Both the position numbers and the translations under genes were made by a program. From Gammaproteobacteria bacterium (GTDB lineage: Bacteria; Pseudomonadota; Gammaproteobacteria; Steroidobacterales; GCA-2729495), in assembly GCA_015709695.1 (NCBI GenBank), contig CP054183.1, positions 682,001 to 746,000 on the forward strand: DNA of 64,000 nucleotides, written 5' to 3'. The stretch's first letter is position 1. Each line of letters starts with the position of its first letter. Positions 55,500 to 64,000 of this stretch are shown piece after piece. A model generated the notes under the pieces. The model searched no databases. It was given only the letters and a program-made list of their open reading frames with translations, and was not told the origin of the DNA.

Positions 55500-56603
55500 A
55501 TGTCAGGCAACACCATCGGCAGGGCGTTCAGCGTCACCACCTTCGGCGAGAGTCATGGACCCGGGCTCGGCTGCATCGTCGACGGCTGCCCACCGGGCCT
55601 GGCGCTCGCCGAGGACGACATCCAGCAGGACCTGGAGCGGCGGCGCCCCGGGCGTTCACGGCACACCACGCAGCGCAAGGAGCCCGACCGCGTGCGCATC
55701 CTCTCGGGCGTGTTCGAGGGCCTCACTACCGGGACGCCCATCGGCCTGCTGGTGGAGAACGTCGACCAGCGCTCGAAGGACTACAGCAAGATCAAGGACA
55801 TGTTCCGCCCCGGCCATGCGGACTACAGCTACGAGCAGAAGTACGGCATCCGCGACTACCGCGGCGGGGGCCGCTCCTCCGCCCGCGAGACGGTGATGCG
55901 GGTGGCCGCCGGTGCCATCGCCCGCAAGTACCTGCGCGAGCGCCTGGGGGTGGAGATCCGCGCCTGGCTGGCGCAGCTCGGGCCGATCCGTCTCGGCTTC
56001 ACGGACCCGGCTGCCATCGACGACAACCCGTTCTTCTGCGCCGAACCCGGCCGTGTGCCGGAACTCGAGGCCTACATGGATGCGCTGCGCGCGGACGGCG
56101 ACTCCATCGGCGCGCGCATCAACGTCATGGCCAGCGGTGTTCCCGCCGGGCTCGGCGAGCCGGTGTTCGACAAGCTCGATGCCGCCATCGCCCACGCCAT
56201 GATGGGCATCAATGCCGTGAAGGGCGTGGAGCTCGGCGACGGCTTCGCCGTGGTCGAGCAGAAGGGCTCGCGCCATCGCGACGGCATCGCACCCGGCGGG
56301 TTCCTCAAGAACTCCGCGGGCGGCACCCTCGGCGGCATTTCCTCCGGGCAGGACATCGTGGTGAGCATCGCGCTCAAGCCCACCTCCAGCATCCGGTTGC
56401 CCGGGGAAACCGTGGATCGCGGGGGCGGCGCCGCGGAGATCGTCACCACCGGCCGGCACGATCCCTGCGTGGGATTGCGCGCGGCGCCCATCGCCGAGGC
56501 CATGCTGGCACTGGTGCTGATGGACCATTTCCTGCGCCACCGGGGGCAGAATGCCGATGTGCGTTCCGCGGTGCCGGCCATCGCTGCCCGGCTGGAGCCC
56601 TGA
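55500..56603 (+). CDS. aroC: Chorismate synthase
   Basis: The last common step of aromatic amino-acid synthesis: converts EPSP to chorismate with reduced FMN. The 367-residue protein has all signatures: [15 protein letters not shown] (about 16-30), [44 protein letters not shown] and [17 protein letters not shown]. The length is normal. It lies 21 bases after prmB, probably in one transcript. Confidence 0.98.
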   Translation: MSGNTIGRAFSVTTFGESHGPGLGCIVDGCPPGLALAEDDIQQDLERRRPGRSRHTTQRKEPDRVRILSGVFEGLTTGTPIGLLVENVDQRSKDYSKIKDMFRPGHADYSYEQKYGIRDYRGGGRSSARETVMRVAAGAIARKYLRERLGVEIRAWLAQLGPIRLGFTDPAAIDDNPFFCAEPGRVPELEAYMDALRADGDSIGARINVMASGVPAGLGEPVFDKLDAAIAHAMMGINAVKGVELGDGFAVVEQKGSRHRDGIAPGGFLKNSAGGTLGGISSGQDIVVSIALKPTSSIRLPGETVDRGGGAAEIVTTGRHDPCVGLRAAPIAEAMLALVLMDHFLRHRGQNADVRSAVPAIAARLEP

Positions 56604-56678
56604 GGCACTTGTAATCAGGCGGTGTTTGCCTATCCTGCGCGCTCGGCCGGGACGGCCGGAACGAGTCGGAGAGAGTCC

Positions 56679-57701
56679 ATGAGCAAGGGTTACAGCGTTG
56701 CGGTTCTCGGCGCCACCGGCCTGGTGGGCGAGACCCTGATCCGCATCCTCGAGGAGCGTGATTTCCCGGTGTCGCGCTTCGTGCCGCTGGCAAGCGAGCG
56801 CTCGGTGGGCAAGAGCGTGCGCTTCCGCGGCGAGGATTTCCCGGTCCAGGACGTGGCGCAGTTCGATTTCAGGGACGTGCAGATCGGCCTGTTCTCCGCC
56901 GGCGCCAGCGTCTCGGCGGTGTACGCGCCGCGCGCCGGCGCCGCGGGCTGCGTGGTCATCGACAACACCTCGAAGTTCCGCTACGACGCCGACGTGCCGC
57001 TGGTGGTGCCGGAGGTCAACCCGCAGGCCATTGCCGGGTATCCGCCGCGCAACATCATCGCCAACCCCAATTGTTCGACCATCCAGATGGTGGTGGCGCT
57101 CAAGCCGATCCACGATGCCGCGGGCATCACCCGCATCAATGTCGCCACCTACCAGTCGGTCTCGGGTGCCGGCCGCCGCTCGGTCGAGACCCTGCGCCGG
57201 CAGGCGGGCGAGTCGCTGGCCGATCGCCCGGTGCAGACCGACGGTGCGGCCAAGCCCATCGCCTTCAATGTCATTCCTCATATAGATGAGTTCCAGCCGA
57301 ACGGCTATACGAAGGAAGAAATGAAGATGGTCTGGGAGACCCGCAAGATCCTCGGCGACGAGTCGATCCAGGTGAATCCGACCGCAGTCCGCGTCCCGGT
57401 GTACTACGGCCATTCCGAGGCCGTGCACGTCGAGACGCGCGAGCCGATCTCCGCAGCCAGGGTGAGGGAGTTGCTGGAGCGGGCGCCGGGGGTGACCGTC
57501 CTCGACGAGGCCCGGCTCGGCGGCTACCCGACGGCGGTCACCGAAGGCGCCCACCGTGATGACGTCTTCGTCGGCCGCATCCGCCAGGACATCTCCTGCG
57601 AGCGCGGCATCGACCTCTGGGTCGTGGCCGACAACATCCGCAAGGGTGCCGCCCTGAACAGCATCCAGATTGCCGAGATTTTGGTGCGCGATTATTTTTA
57701 G
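56679..57701 (+). CDS. asd: Aspartate-semialdehyde dehydrogenase
   Basis: Reduces aspartyl phosphate to the semialdehyde, the branch point to lysine, methionine, threonine and peptidoglycan diaminopimelate. The 340-residue protein has the NADP site AVLGATGLVGETLIRIL, the nucleophile in IIANPNCSTIQMVVAL (Cys at about 130), YQSVSGAGRRSVETL and RVPVYYGHSEAVHVE. ATG at 56679 is preceded by GGAGAGAG. It is of the shorter Asd type usual in Pseudomonas and many other bacteria. fimV follows. Confidence 0.97.
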   Translation: MSKGYSVAVLGATGLVGETLIRILEERDFPVSRFVPLASERSVGKSVRFRGEDFPVQDVAQFDFRDVQIGLFSAGASVSAVYAPRAGAAGCVVIDNTSKFRYDADVPLVVPEVNPQAIAGYPPRNIIANPNCSTIQMVVALKPIHDAAGITRINVATYQSVSGAGRRSVETLRRQAGESLADRPVQTDGAAKPIAFNVIPHIDEFQPNGYTKEEMKMVWETRKILGDESIQVNPTAVRVPVYYGHSEAVHVETREPISAARVRELLERAPGVTVLDEARLGGYPTAVTEGAHRDDVFVGRIRQDISCERGIDLWVVADNIRKGAALNSIQIAEILVRDYF

Positions 57702-57709
57702 GCTATAGT
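57681..57709 (+). promoter_or_regulatory. Sigma-70-type promoter for fimV inside the end of asd
   Basis: TTGGTG at 57681-57686 and TATAGT at 57704-57709 are separated by 17 bases, with an AT-rich spacer. It overlaps the last codons of asd and gives fimV a leader of about 90 bases, within which ACCCC and GGGGT (around 57711-57729) can pair. Confidence 0.6.
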
Positions 57710-57804
57710 GACCCCGGCATTTCAGGGGTTTGCGAGCGTTTGTTGCGCCTTCGGTTCCGAGCGGCATGACGTTGCGGAAGCGAAGCTAATTTCGGGGTCC
57801 GGTA

Positions 57805-60537
57805 ATGTCACGTATTCCCGCTTCCGCAGGTGTGGCGCTGGCCGGGCTGCTGCCGTTGTGCGCGGCCGCCCTCGGGCTCGGCGAGATCGAATCGAAGTCC
57901 TACCTGAACCAGCCGCTCGCGGCTGAGATTCCGGTGTTCGCCGAGGCGGCGGGCGAGATGGCCGGCCTCAGCGTCGGTCTCGCGTCGCCGGATACCTTCG
58001 CGCAGTACGGGCTGCAGCGGCCGGCCTTCCTCGGCGACCTGTCCTTCGCGGTCGCGGCCAATGCCCGTGGTGGCGTGATCCGCATCACCTCCGCCCAGCC
58101 GGTGACCGAGCCCTTCCTGACGCTGCTGCTCGAGGTGCAATGGCCGCAGGGGCGGCTGCTGCGCGAGTACACGGTGCTGCTGGATCCGCCCACCTTCACC
58201 GGTGGCGCCGTGCGCCAGCCGATCCAGGCACCCGCCGCCGCGGCGCAGGCTGCGGCCCCGCCGCCGGCCACCCCCGACATGGCTCCTGCGACCTCCGCTC
58301 CGGCGGTTTCCGCGGGCGCCGCCGATGGCAGCACCCACGTCGTGGCGCGCAACGAAACCCTCTGGGGCATTGCCAACCGCCACCGACCGCAGGGCGTCGC
58401 GGACATCAACCAGGTGATGATGGCCATCTACCGGGCCAACCCCGAAGCCTTCGCCGGCAACATCAACCGGTTGAATGCCGGAGCGGTGCTGCGGCTGCCC
58501 GACGAGGCTGCCATCTCGGCGCTCGGCCAGGCGGAAGCCGATGCCGAAGTGCGCCGCCAGACCCGCGAGTGGCAGGAAGCCGCGCCTGCCTCGGCGCCGG
58601 CGCGGCTGGAACTCGTGCCGCCGCCGGCGGAATCGGCTGCGCCCGCTGCCCCAGCCGCCAGTGCGGCTGCAGGCGCGAAGCAGGCGGCCGAGGCGGAAGA
58701 GAGCCGCCGCCTGCTGGCGGTGAAGGACGCCGAACTCCAGGCCCTGCGCAAGCGTGTCGCGGACCTCGAGAAGCAGGCTGGCGAGGTGGCCGTGGAGCCG
58801 GAATCGCCGGCGCCAGCGGCCGAGCCCGCACCCACGCCGGCACCAGCGGCCGAGCCCGCACCCACGCCGGCACCGGAGCCGGCCGTGGAGGCCGAAACAC
58901 CCGCGGCGCCCGCGGCCAGCGAACCCGCCCGGCCCGCGAAGCCGGTGCGGGCGCGGCCGGCGCCTGCCACGAAACCGGCGGCCGAGAGCCCGGGGCTGGT
59001 CGACACCATCGGCCAGTTGTTCACGTCCATCTGGCTGTGGATCGCGGCTGCCGTGGTGCTGGTTGGCGGGCTGCTGCTGGCGCGTCGTCGCTCGGCCCGG
59101 GAGGATGTGCCGGCCTGGCAGCCGACCACCGGCCGGGGGCGCGGCTCCGATGCCGGCGAGGCGACCCAGGCAACACGCAGCGAGGACATGATCGTCATCG
59201 AGGAGCGGCCCCAGGCAACCGGCGGCTTCGAGCGCCGGGCGACTCCACGGGGCGATGAAGAGACGCTGCTCGAGAAGACCATCAGCACCGAGGGACCGGT
59301 CAACCTCGACCAGTCCGACGCCCTGGCCGAGGCGGAATTCCACGTGGCCTACGGCCTGTACGACCAGGCGGCCGACATCCTCACCGCGGCCATTGCCCGC
59401 GACCCGTCGCGACGTGACCTGCCGCTGAAGCTCCTCGATGTCTACTTCGGCTGGGAGAACCGCGAGGGCTTCCTCAAGGAGGCCAGGGCCCTGCGTGAGC
59501 GCATCGGCACCGAGGACGATCCCGACTGGAAGCGCGTCTGCATCATGGGCAAGCAGCTGTGCCCGGGCGAGGCCCTGTTCGCCGCGGCCGCTGCACCAGG
59601 TGCCGAGGAGATGGACCTGGCGCTCGGCGGCGAGGGCAGTGGCACGGTGGACATGGAACTCGGCGGCGCCGACACCGGGCTGGATTTCGACCTGAGCGGC
59701 ACGGACATGGAGGCCGACGCGAACGCGCCGACCCGGCTCTCGCGGACCTGGGGCTCTGCCCAGACCCAGGAGATCCCGACCATCGAGGCGCCCGGCCCGA
59801 GTGTGGCCTCCACCATGGAGACCCCGACCGTCGAGAGCCCGGAGCTGTCGTCGACGATGGAGACGCCGACCATCCAGACCCGCGCCGCGGGGCGCACCAT
59901 GGAGACGCCGACCATCGAGGCGCCGGGCATCGGTGGCACGGCGCGCCTGCAGGGGCTTTCGGCGGAGGACGAGCACCACGACCAGACCGCGGAAATCGAT
60001 CTCGAGGACCTCGGCCTCGACCTGACCGGACTCGACGAGGCTGCACGCGACGTGGCCACCGGGCTGCAGGAAACCCTGCCCTCGGGTGGCGATTCCGGCC
60101 TGGATTTCGACCTGAGCGGTGGCGCCAGCACCGGCGATGGCGAGGAAAGCACGGCCGAGATGGATGGCCGCCCCGGTACGTTGCCGGGGGATGATACCGC
60201 CGAGCAGCCCGGGATCAGCAGCGGTGACACCATGGCCACGCAGCGCCTGAGTGCCACCAGTGACGACCTGCCCGCGCTGGACATCGACCTCGACCTCGGC
60301 GGGACCGACGTCGCCGGATCCGACCTGACCTCCACGGGCATCCAGGCCCTCAGCACCGCGAGGCGCCCGGAGGACCCGACCATGACCGAGGTGGGTACCA
60401 AGCTCGACCTCGCCCGCGCCTACATCGAAATGGGCGACCCCGATGGTGCCCGCAGCATCCTCAACGAGGTGCTCGAGGAGGGTGATCAGGCGCAGAGGCA
60501 GGAAGCACGGCAGCTGCTCGACGGCTTCGACCAGTAG
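57805..60537 (+). CDS. fimV: FimV/HubP-type polar landmark protein
   Basis: A 910-residue polar hub for type IV pili, chemotaxis and chromosome poles. A signal peptide is followed by the FimV N-domain (LGLGEIESKSYLNQPLAAEIPVF). A LysM domain (HVVARNETLWGIANRHRP, from about residue 178) binds peptidoglycan. A coiled coil (about 290-330) and Ala/Pro-rich linker lead to one membrane helix (IWLWIAAAVVLVGGLLLA, about 407-427). The acidic cytoplasmic part has GLDFDLSG twice and T-P-T repeats at 654-705. The C-terminal TPR-like cap (TKLDLARAYIEMGDPDGARSIL) is the signature of true FimV. The position between asd and truA is conserved. Confidence 0.95.
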   Translation: MSRIPASAGVALAGLLPLCAAALGLGEIESKSYLNQPLAAEIPVFAEAAGEMAGLSVGLASPDTFAQYGLQRPAFLGDLSFAVAANARGGVIRITSAQPVTEPFLTLLLEVQWPQGRLLREYTVLLDPPTFTGGAVRQPIQAPAAAAQAAAPPPATPDMAPATSAPAVSAGAADGSTHVVARNETLWGIANRHRPQGVADINQVMMAIYRANPEAFAGNINRLNAGAVLRLPDEAAISALGQAEADAEVRRQTREWQEAAPASAPARLELVPPPAESAAPAAPAASAAAGAKQAAEAEESRRLLAVKDAELQALRKRVADLEKQAGEVAVEPESPAPAAEPAPTPAPAAEPAPTPAPEPAVEAETPAAPAASEPARPAKPVRARPAPATKPAAESPGLVDTIGQLFTSIWLWIAAAVVLVGGLLLARRRSAREDVPAWQPTTGRGRGSDAGEATQATRSEDMIVIEERPQATGGFERRATPRGDEETLLEKTISTEGPVNLDQSDALAEAEFHVAYGLYDQAADILTAAIARDPSRRDLPLKLLDVYFGWENREGFLKEARALRERIGTEDDPDWKRVCIMGKQLCPGEALFAAAAAPGAEEMDLALGGEGSGTVDMELGGADTGLDFDLSGTDMEADANAPTRLSRTWGSAQTQEIPTIEAPGPSVASTMETPTVESPELSSTMETPTIQTRAAGRTMETPTIEAPGIGGTARLQGLSAEDEHHDQTAEIDLEDLGLDLTGLDEAARDVATGLQETLPSGGDSGLDFDLSGGASTGDGEESTAEMDGRPGTLPGDDTAEQPGISSGDTMATQRLSATSDDLPALDIDLDLGGTDVAGSDLTSTGIQALSTARRPEDPTMTEVGTKLDLARAYIEMGDPDGARSILNEVLEEGDQAQRQEARQLLDGFDQ
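58813..58872 (+). repeat. Perfect 30-base tandem duplication in the fimV linker
   Basis: The 30 bases at 58813-58842 are repeated exactly at 58843-58872. Being a multiple of three, the repeat keeps the frame and encodes two copies of a 10-residue Ala/Pro/Glu unit (A-P-A-A-E-P-A-P-T-P). The absence of any difference, even at third codon positions, suggests a recent duplication by slippage. Confidence 0.92.
59764..59919 (+). repeat. Four T-x-E-x-P-T-(I/V)-E/Q repeats in cytoplasmic FimV
   Basis: Eight-residue units begin at 59764 (TQEIPTIE), 59812 (TMETPTVE), 59854 (TMETPTIQ) and 59896 (TMETPTIE). The last three are spaced exactly 42 bases (14 residues) apart. Each ends in P-T-I or P-T-V with acidic residues around it. 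They lie in the acidic cytoplasmic tail, residues about 654-705. Confidence 0.9.
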
Positions 60538-60584
60538 GCGGGCAGGCCTGCCGCTGGCGCCAGCGGGTCCGGTCCCGCGTCCGC

Positions 60585-61370
60585 ATGCCCCGCCTGGCCA
60601 TCGGCCTCGAGTACGACGGCACGCCGTTCTGCGGCTGGCAGCGCCAGCAGCATGCGCGCTCCATCCAGGCGGAAGTGGAGGCTGCGCTCTCCCGTGTCGC
60701 CGACGCGCCGATCGCCGTGGCCGCCGCGGGACGCACCGATGCCGGGGTCCATGCGCTCGGGCAGGTGGCCCATTTCGACACCGATGCGCTGCGCGGGGAG
60801 CGCGCCTGGCTGCTCGGCGCCAACAGCCTGCTGCCGCCGGAGATCGCCGTCGGCTGGGTGCGGCAGGTCAGCGGCGGATTCGACGCCCGCTACTCGGCCC
60901 TTGCCCGCACCTATCATTACCTGATCCTCGACCAGCCTGCGCGCCCGGCATTGCGCCACAACCGCGTCATGTGGGTGCGCTCGGTGCTGGACGTGGCGGC
61001 CATGCGGGCAGCCACGCCCGCGCTGCTTGGCGAGCACGATTTCAGCGCCTTTCGCGCTGCCGGATGCCAGGCGCGCTCGCCCATGCGTGAGCTGCAGAAG
61101 CTCGAGGTGCGGCGTGAGGGGTCGCTGGTGGTGGTGGAGTGCCGCGCCAATGCCTTCCTGCACCACATGGTGCGCAACATCGTCGGTTCCCTGTTGCGCA
61201 TCGGCCGTGGCCTGGCAGCGCCGGAATGGCTCGCCGGGGTGCTGGCGGGCCGCGACCGGCGTGCCGCCGGCATGACAGCCGCAGCCGCGGGCCTCTACCT
61301 GAGCCAGGTTCATTACCCGGACGAACTGGAAGTGCCCAGGCCCGCCGCCTTTCGCCCCGGTGATCTGTGA
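60585..61370 (+). CDS. truA: tRNA pseudouridine(38-40) synthase
   Basis: Makes pseudouridine at positions 38-40 of the anticodon arm. The 261 residues start with LAIGLEYDGTPFCGWQRQ and contain AAGRTDAGVHALGQVAHFD with the catalytic Asp, plus FSAFRAAGCQARSPMREL and FLHHMVRNIVGSLLRIGRG. It follows fimV by 47 bases. In Pseudomonas and many relatives trpF comes next, but here accD does, with a gap of only 27 bases. Confidence 0.96.
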   Translation: MPRLAIGLEYDGTPFCGWQRQQHARSIQAEVEAALSRVADAPIAVAAAGRTDAGVHALGQVAHFDTDALRGERAWLLGANSLLPPEIAVGWVRQVSGGFDARYSALARTYHYLILDQPARPALRHNRVMWVRSVLDVAAMRAATPALLGEHDFSAFRAAGCQARSPMRELQKLEVRREGSLVVVECRANAFLHHMVRNIVGSLLRIGRGLAAPEWLAGVLAGRDRRAAGMTAAAAGLYLSQVHYPDELEVPRPAAFRPGDL

Positions 61371-61397
61371 ACGCCAGTTGATTATCATGCACGCCAC

Positions 61398-62261
61398 ATG
61401 ACCTGGTTCGAAAAACTGATGCCCTCGCGGATCAAGACGGAACGCAAGACGCGTTCCGTCCCCGAAGGCATCTGGATCAAGTGCCCCGAGTGCGGGGCCC
61501 AGCTCTACCGGGCCGAACTCGAGCGCAACCTCTACGTCTGCCCGAAGTGCGATCACCACATGCGGCTGTCGGCGCGCAGCCGGCTGGAGGTCTTTCTCGA
61601 CGCCGATTCCGGCCGCGAGATCGCCGAGCGCCTCCTGCCGCAGGACCCGCTGAAGTTCCGCGACAGCAAGCGCTACCGGGACCGCCTCGCCCAGGCGCAG
61701 AAGGAAACCGGGGAGAACGACGCGCTGGTGGCGATGACCGGGCTGCTCAAGGGCCAGCCGGTGGTGGCCAGTGCCTTCGAGTTCCGCTTCATGGGCGGCT
61801 CGATGGGCTCGGTGGTGGGCGAGAAGTTCGCCCGCGCCGCCACCTACAGCCGCGACAACAAGATGCCGTTCATCAATTTTTCCGCAAGCGGCGGGGCGCG
61901 CATGCAGGAGGCGCTGTTCTCGCTCATGCAGATGGCCAAGACCAGCGCCGCGCTGGCAGCCCTGTCGGCGGCGCACATCCCGTTCATCTCTGTGCTGACC
62001 GATCCCACCACCGGCGGCGTGTCGGCCAGCCTCGGCATGCTGGGCGACATCAACATTGCCGAGCCCAGGGCGCTGATCGGCTTTGCCGGCCCGCGCGTCA
62101 TCCAGCAGACCGTGCGTGAGACGCTTCCCGAGGGATTCCAGCGCAGCGAGTTCCTGCTGGAGCACGGCGCCATCGACATGATCGTCGACCGCCGGCGGAT
62201 GCGCGAGGAGATCGCCGCGCTGCTGGCCAAGCTGATGAAGCGCCCGCCCCCCGAGGGCTGA
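61398..62261 (+). CDS. accD: Acetyl-CoA carboxylase, carboxyltransferase beta subunit
   Basis: Half of the carboxyltransferase that makes malonyl-CoA for fatty-acid synthesis. The 287 residues begin with the zinc finger ([10 protein letters not shown] and [10 protein letters not shown]), which regulates binding to RNA and DNA in E. coli. The crotonase-like core has [36 protein letters not shown] and [16 protein letters not shown]. accA is not in the window. Four bases separate it from folC, a common operon. Confidence 0.97.
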   Translation: MTWFEKLMPSRIKTERKTRSVPEGIWIKCPECGAQLYRAELERNLYVCPKCDHHMRLSARSRLEVFLDADSGREIAERLLPQDPLKFRDSKRYRDRLAQAQKETGENDALVAMTGLLKGQPVVASAFEFRFMGGSMGSVVGEKFARAATYSRDNKMPFINFSASGGARMQEALFSLMQMAKTSAALAALSAAHIPFISVLTDPTTGGVSASLGMLGDINIAEPRALIGFAGPRVIQQTVRETLPEGFQRSEFLLEHGAIDMIVDRRRMREEIAALLAKLMKRPPPEG

Positions 62262-62265
62262 GCGC

Positions 62266-63537
62266 GTGCCTCCCGGACGGCGTTCCCTGCAGGAGTGGCT
62301 CCACTGGCAGGAGTCGCTGCATCCACGCTGGATGGATCTCGACCTCGGCCGGGTGCGCGAGGTCCACGGCAGGCTCGCGGTGCCGCGTCCGGCCGGGCCG
62401 GTGTTCACCGTGGCCGGCACCAATGGCAAGGGGTCGACGGTGGCGCTGCTGGAGGCCTTCCTGCGCTCGGCCGGCCGGCGCACCGGCGTCTACACCTCGC
62501 CGCACCTCATCACCTACAACGAGCGCATCCGGGTGGATGGCGCCGACGTGGCCGACGACAGCCTGCTGGCCGCGTTCGGGCGCATCGAGGCGGTTCGGGA
62601 CGAGGTGCCGCTCACGTTCTTCGAGTTCGGCACCCTGGCGGCGCTGCTGGTGTTTGCGGACGCCGCCTGCGACTGCTGGGTCCTCGAAGTGGGCATGGGC
62701 GGGCGGCTCGACGCCGTGAACATCGTCGAGCCCGACTATGCACTGATCACCACCGTGGGTCTCGACCACCAGGAGTTCCTCGGCGATACGGTGGAGGAGA
62801 TCGCGGCCGAGAAGGCCGGCATCCTGCGGCGGGGCTGTGTCGCGCTGTACGGCGACGAGCCGGTCCCGGCAGCGGTCCGGGAAGCGGCCTTGCGGCTCGG
62901 CCTCCGGCTGCGCAGCCCCGGCGCCGGTTTCAGCCTGGCGGCCACCAGGCCCCTTTGGTCCTGGAGAGGCGAACGCCAGCTGCTGGAAGGACTGCAATAC
63001 CCGCCGGGGGGCACGATCGCGCAGTTGCGCAACATCAGCCTGGTGCTGGCCGCCCTCGAGCAGCATGACGCCAGGCTCATTGCCGGGGCAGCGGCCGTCA
63101 ACGCCATCATCGCCACCGCCCGCCCGCCGGGACGGTTCCAGCTGCTGCGGCGCGAGCACGAGTGGGTGCTGGACGTGGCGCACAACCCGCAGGCGGTGGC
63201 GACGCTGCGCGAGCAGCTGGCGACGTTGCCGCAGGCGGCGCATACCACCGTGGTGATCGGCCTGCTCGGCGACAAGAGCCTGGAAGCCTTCGTCGCCTCG
63301 CTTGGGGACCTGGCCAGCCGTTGGGTGACCTGCAGCGTCGACGATCCGCGCGCCCGCGATGGCGCCAGCATCGCTGCAAGGTTGCGCGACCTCGCTGTCG
63401 TCGACGTCGTCGCCGCAGGCACCGTCATCGATGCACTGGAGCAGGCGCGTGCCCTGGCACCTGCCGGTGGCCGCATTGTCGTCTGTGGTTCCTTCCGCGT
63501 GGTCGGCCCCGCGCTCCGGTGGCTTGGCATATACTGA
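62266..63537 (+). CDS. folC: Bifunctional dihydrofolate/folylpolyglutamate synthase
   Basis: Adds glutamate to dihydropteroate and then to reduced folates. The 423-residue Mur-ligase-type protein has the P-loop VAGTNGKGSTVALLEAF (about 47-63), TSPHLITYNERIRVDG, the metal-binding WVLEVGMGGRLDAVNIV, TTVGLDHQEFLGDT and DVAHNPQAVATL. The start is GTG at 62266, five bases after the accD stop; there is no in-frame ATG before the P-loop region. dedD follows at 63563. Confidence 0.96.
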   Translation: MPPGRRSLQEWLHWQESLHPRWMDLDLGRVREVHGRLAVPRPAGPVFTVAGTNGKGSTVALLEAFLRSAGRRTGVYTSPHLITYNERIRVDGADVADDSLLAAFGRIEAVRDEVPLTFFEFGTLAALLVFADAACDCWVLEVGMGGRLDAVNIVEPDYALITTVGLDHQEFLGDTVEEIAAEKAGILRRGCVALYGDEPVPAAVREAALRLGLRLRSPGAGFSLAATRPLWSWRGERQLLEGLQYPPGGTIAQLRNISLVLAALEQHDARLIAGAAAVNAIIATARPPGRFQLLRREHEWVLDVAHNPQAVATLREQLATLPQAAHTTVVIGLLGDKSLEAFVASLGDLASRWVTCSVDDPRARDGASIAARLRDLAVVDVVAAGTVIDALEQARALAPAGGRIVVCGSFRVVGPALRWLGIY

Positions 63538-63562
63538 CGGCCGGCCTGGGGGGCGCGTTTTC

Positions 63563-64000
63563 ATGGAGCGAAAACTGCAGGAGCGGATGATCGGTGCAAC
63601 CGTCCTGGTGATTGCCCTCGTCATTATCGGCCCGCTGGTGCTCGATGGCGGACCGCAGCGCGAACTGGACACGGACGCCATTCCCGGCCAGCGCAGCGAC
63701 GAGCTTCACACCCACACGTTCGACTTGCGCGCACCGGATGCCACTGCGGCAGCGGCCGTGACGGCCACGCCCGCGCCGGCCCTTGCACCCGCCGCGGGCC
63801 CGGCCCCGGCAGCCGCGCCGCCCGTGCAAGCCGGCCCTGCCGAGCCCGCCGGGACGCCGACGGAAGCGCCGGTCGTGGAGCCGCCGCCCCCGGTCGTGAA
63901 GCCGCCGCCCACGAAGGTCGCGGCTGCGGAGCCCCCGGTAGCCGCTGCCGCGGCTCCATCGGCCCCGCGCCCGGAGGCCGGCGGCACCTGGCTGGTCCAG
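63563..64000 (+). CDS. dedD: DedD-like SPOR-domain protein (3' end cut by window edge)
   Basis: The first 146 codons of a cell-division protein that binds denuded septal peptidoglycan. It starts MERKLQERMIGATVLVIALV with one membrane helix (about residues 10-27), a conserved P-L-V-L-D-G at the periplasmic side, then a long Ala/Pro-rich linker. The last residues (GGTWLVQ) are the first strand of a SPOR domain, which continues outside the window. Its position after folC matches E. coli and Pseudomonas, where cvpA and purF follow. Confidence 0.9.
   Translation, partial: MERKLQERMIGATVLVIALVIIGPLVLDGGPQRELDTDAIPGQRSDELHTHTFDLRAPDATAAAAVTATPAPALAPAAGPAPAAAPPVQAGPAEPAGTPTEAPVVEPPPPVVKPPPTKVAAAEPPVAAAAAPSAPRPEAGGTWLVQ

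Noticed and set aside
58790..59920. Repeats in fimV as a CRISPR array or mobile repeat
   Set aside because: They are in frame, encode simple repeated peptides, have no regular spacers, and lie inside a well-conserved gene.

Overview
The window is a stretch of chromosome from a very GC-rich gammaproteobacterium. The evidence for that placement is the set of lineage markers: elongation factor P with its beta-lysylation enzymes EpmA and EpmB, FimV-type polar proteins, DUF1820 next to a full-length single-chain PurL, an L3 methyltransferase PrmB beside aroC, and the order asd-fimV-truA-accD-folC-dedD. A VPLPA-type C-terminal sorting signal, DUF3501 and an orphan cytochrome P450 suggest an environmental lineage near Nevskiales, Steroidobacterales or Xanthomonadales; this finer placement is inference. 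I saw no rRNA or tRNA genes, no CRISPR array, and no insertion sequence with a transposase.

Layout. 1-2150: the end of a minus-strand pair (LLM-class flavin oxidoreductase, then a metallophosphoesterase cut by the window edge), divergent from def. 2150-5680: cysJ-cysI assimilatory sulfite reductase behind a leader rich in inverted repeats. 5690-8035: an accessory patch with visibly lower GC, made of a short element with palindromic inverted ends and a Schlafen-group-3/DUF2075 nuclease-helicase. 8170-13610: P450, secreted thermonuclease, parvulin-type lipoprotein, and a secreted seven-repeat kelch/PKD protein with two haem-binding motifs. 13650-16290: feoA-feoB plus a small Cys-rich partner. 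16370-18165: an orphan TagH-like FHA protein and DUF1820. 18199-26284: purL, convergent with an RND efflux permease/adaptor operon. 26345-28769: ettA and a zinc-ribbon protein. 28921-35991: glyA, nrdR and a tightly coupled riboflavin operon (ribD-ribE-ribB fusion-ribH-nusB-thiL-pgpA). 35964-40254: a Ser/Thr kinase with a cyclic-nucleotide-binding domain, xseB, and the rubrerythrin/Fe-S oxidoreductase/DUF3501 operon. 40337-41281: a three-gene minus-strand module (small helical protein, minimal nucleotidyltransferase, HTH protein) that looks like a toxin-antitoxin or defence-type cassette. 41536-46549: VPLPA-CTERM protein, parE, parC. 46564-50724: a FimV-like LysM protein and a FimX-like degenerate GGDEF/EAL protein. 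50793-54447: epmB / efp / epmA-psd. 54546-64000: prmB, aroC, asd, fimV, truA, accD, folC and the start of a dedD-type SPOR gene.

How the genes work together. The riboflavin operon is joined by 1-4 base overlaps (ATGA and TGATG), so its products are probably made in coupled amounts. Its ribB fusion has lost the zinc cysteines of GTP cyclohydrolase II, so the first committed step must be supplied from elsewhere. epmA and epmB flank efp, whose Lys34 is their expected target. Two FimV-type proteins and a FimX-like protein in the same 14 kb point to polar/type IV pilus organisation under cyclic-di-GMP control, with a good CRP/Vfr-type site between two of the genes.

The best places for a second look are the nucleotidyltransferase module, the DUF2075 gene with its neighbouring palindrome-ended element, the degenerate RibB fusion, the structured leader and palindrome before the kelch-cytochrome gene, and the T-P-T-I/V repeats in FimV in a region that also encodes a Ser/Thr kinase and an FHA protein.
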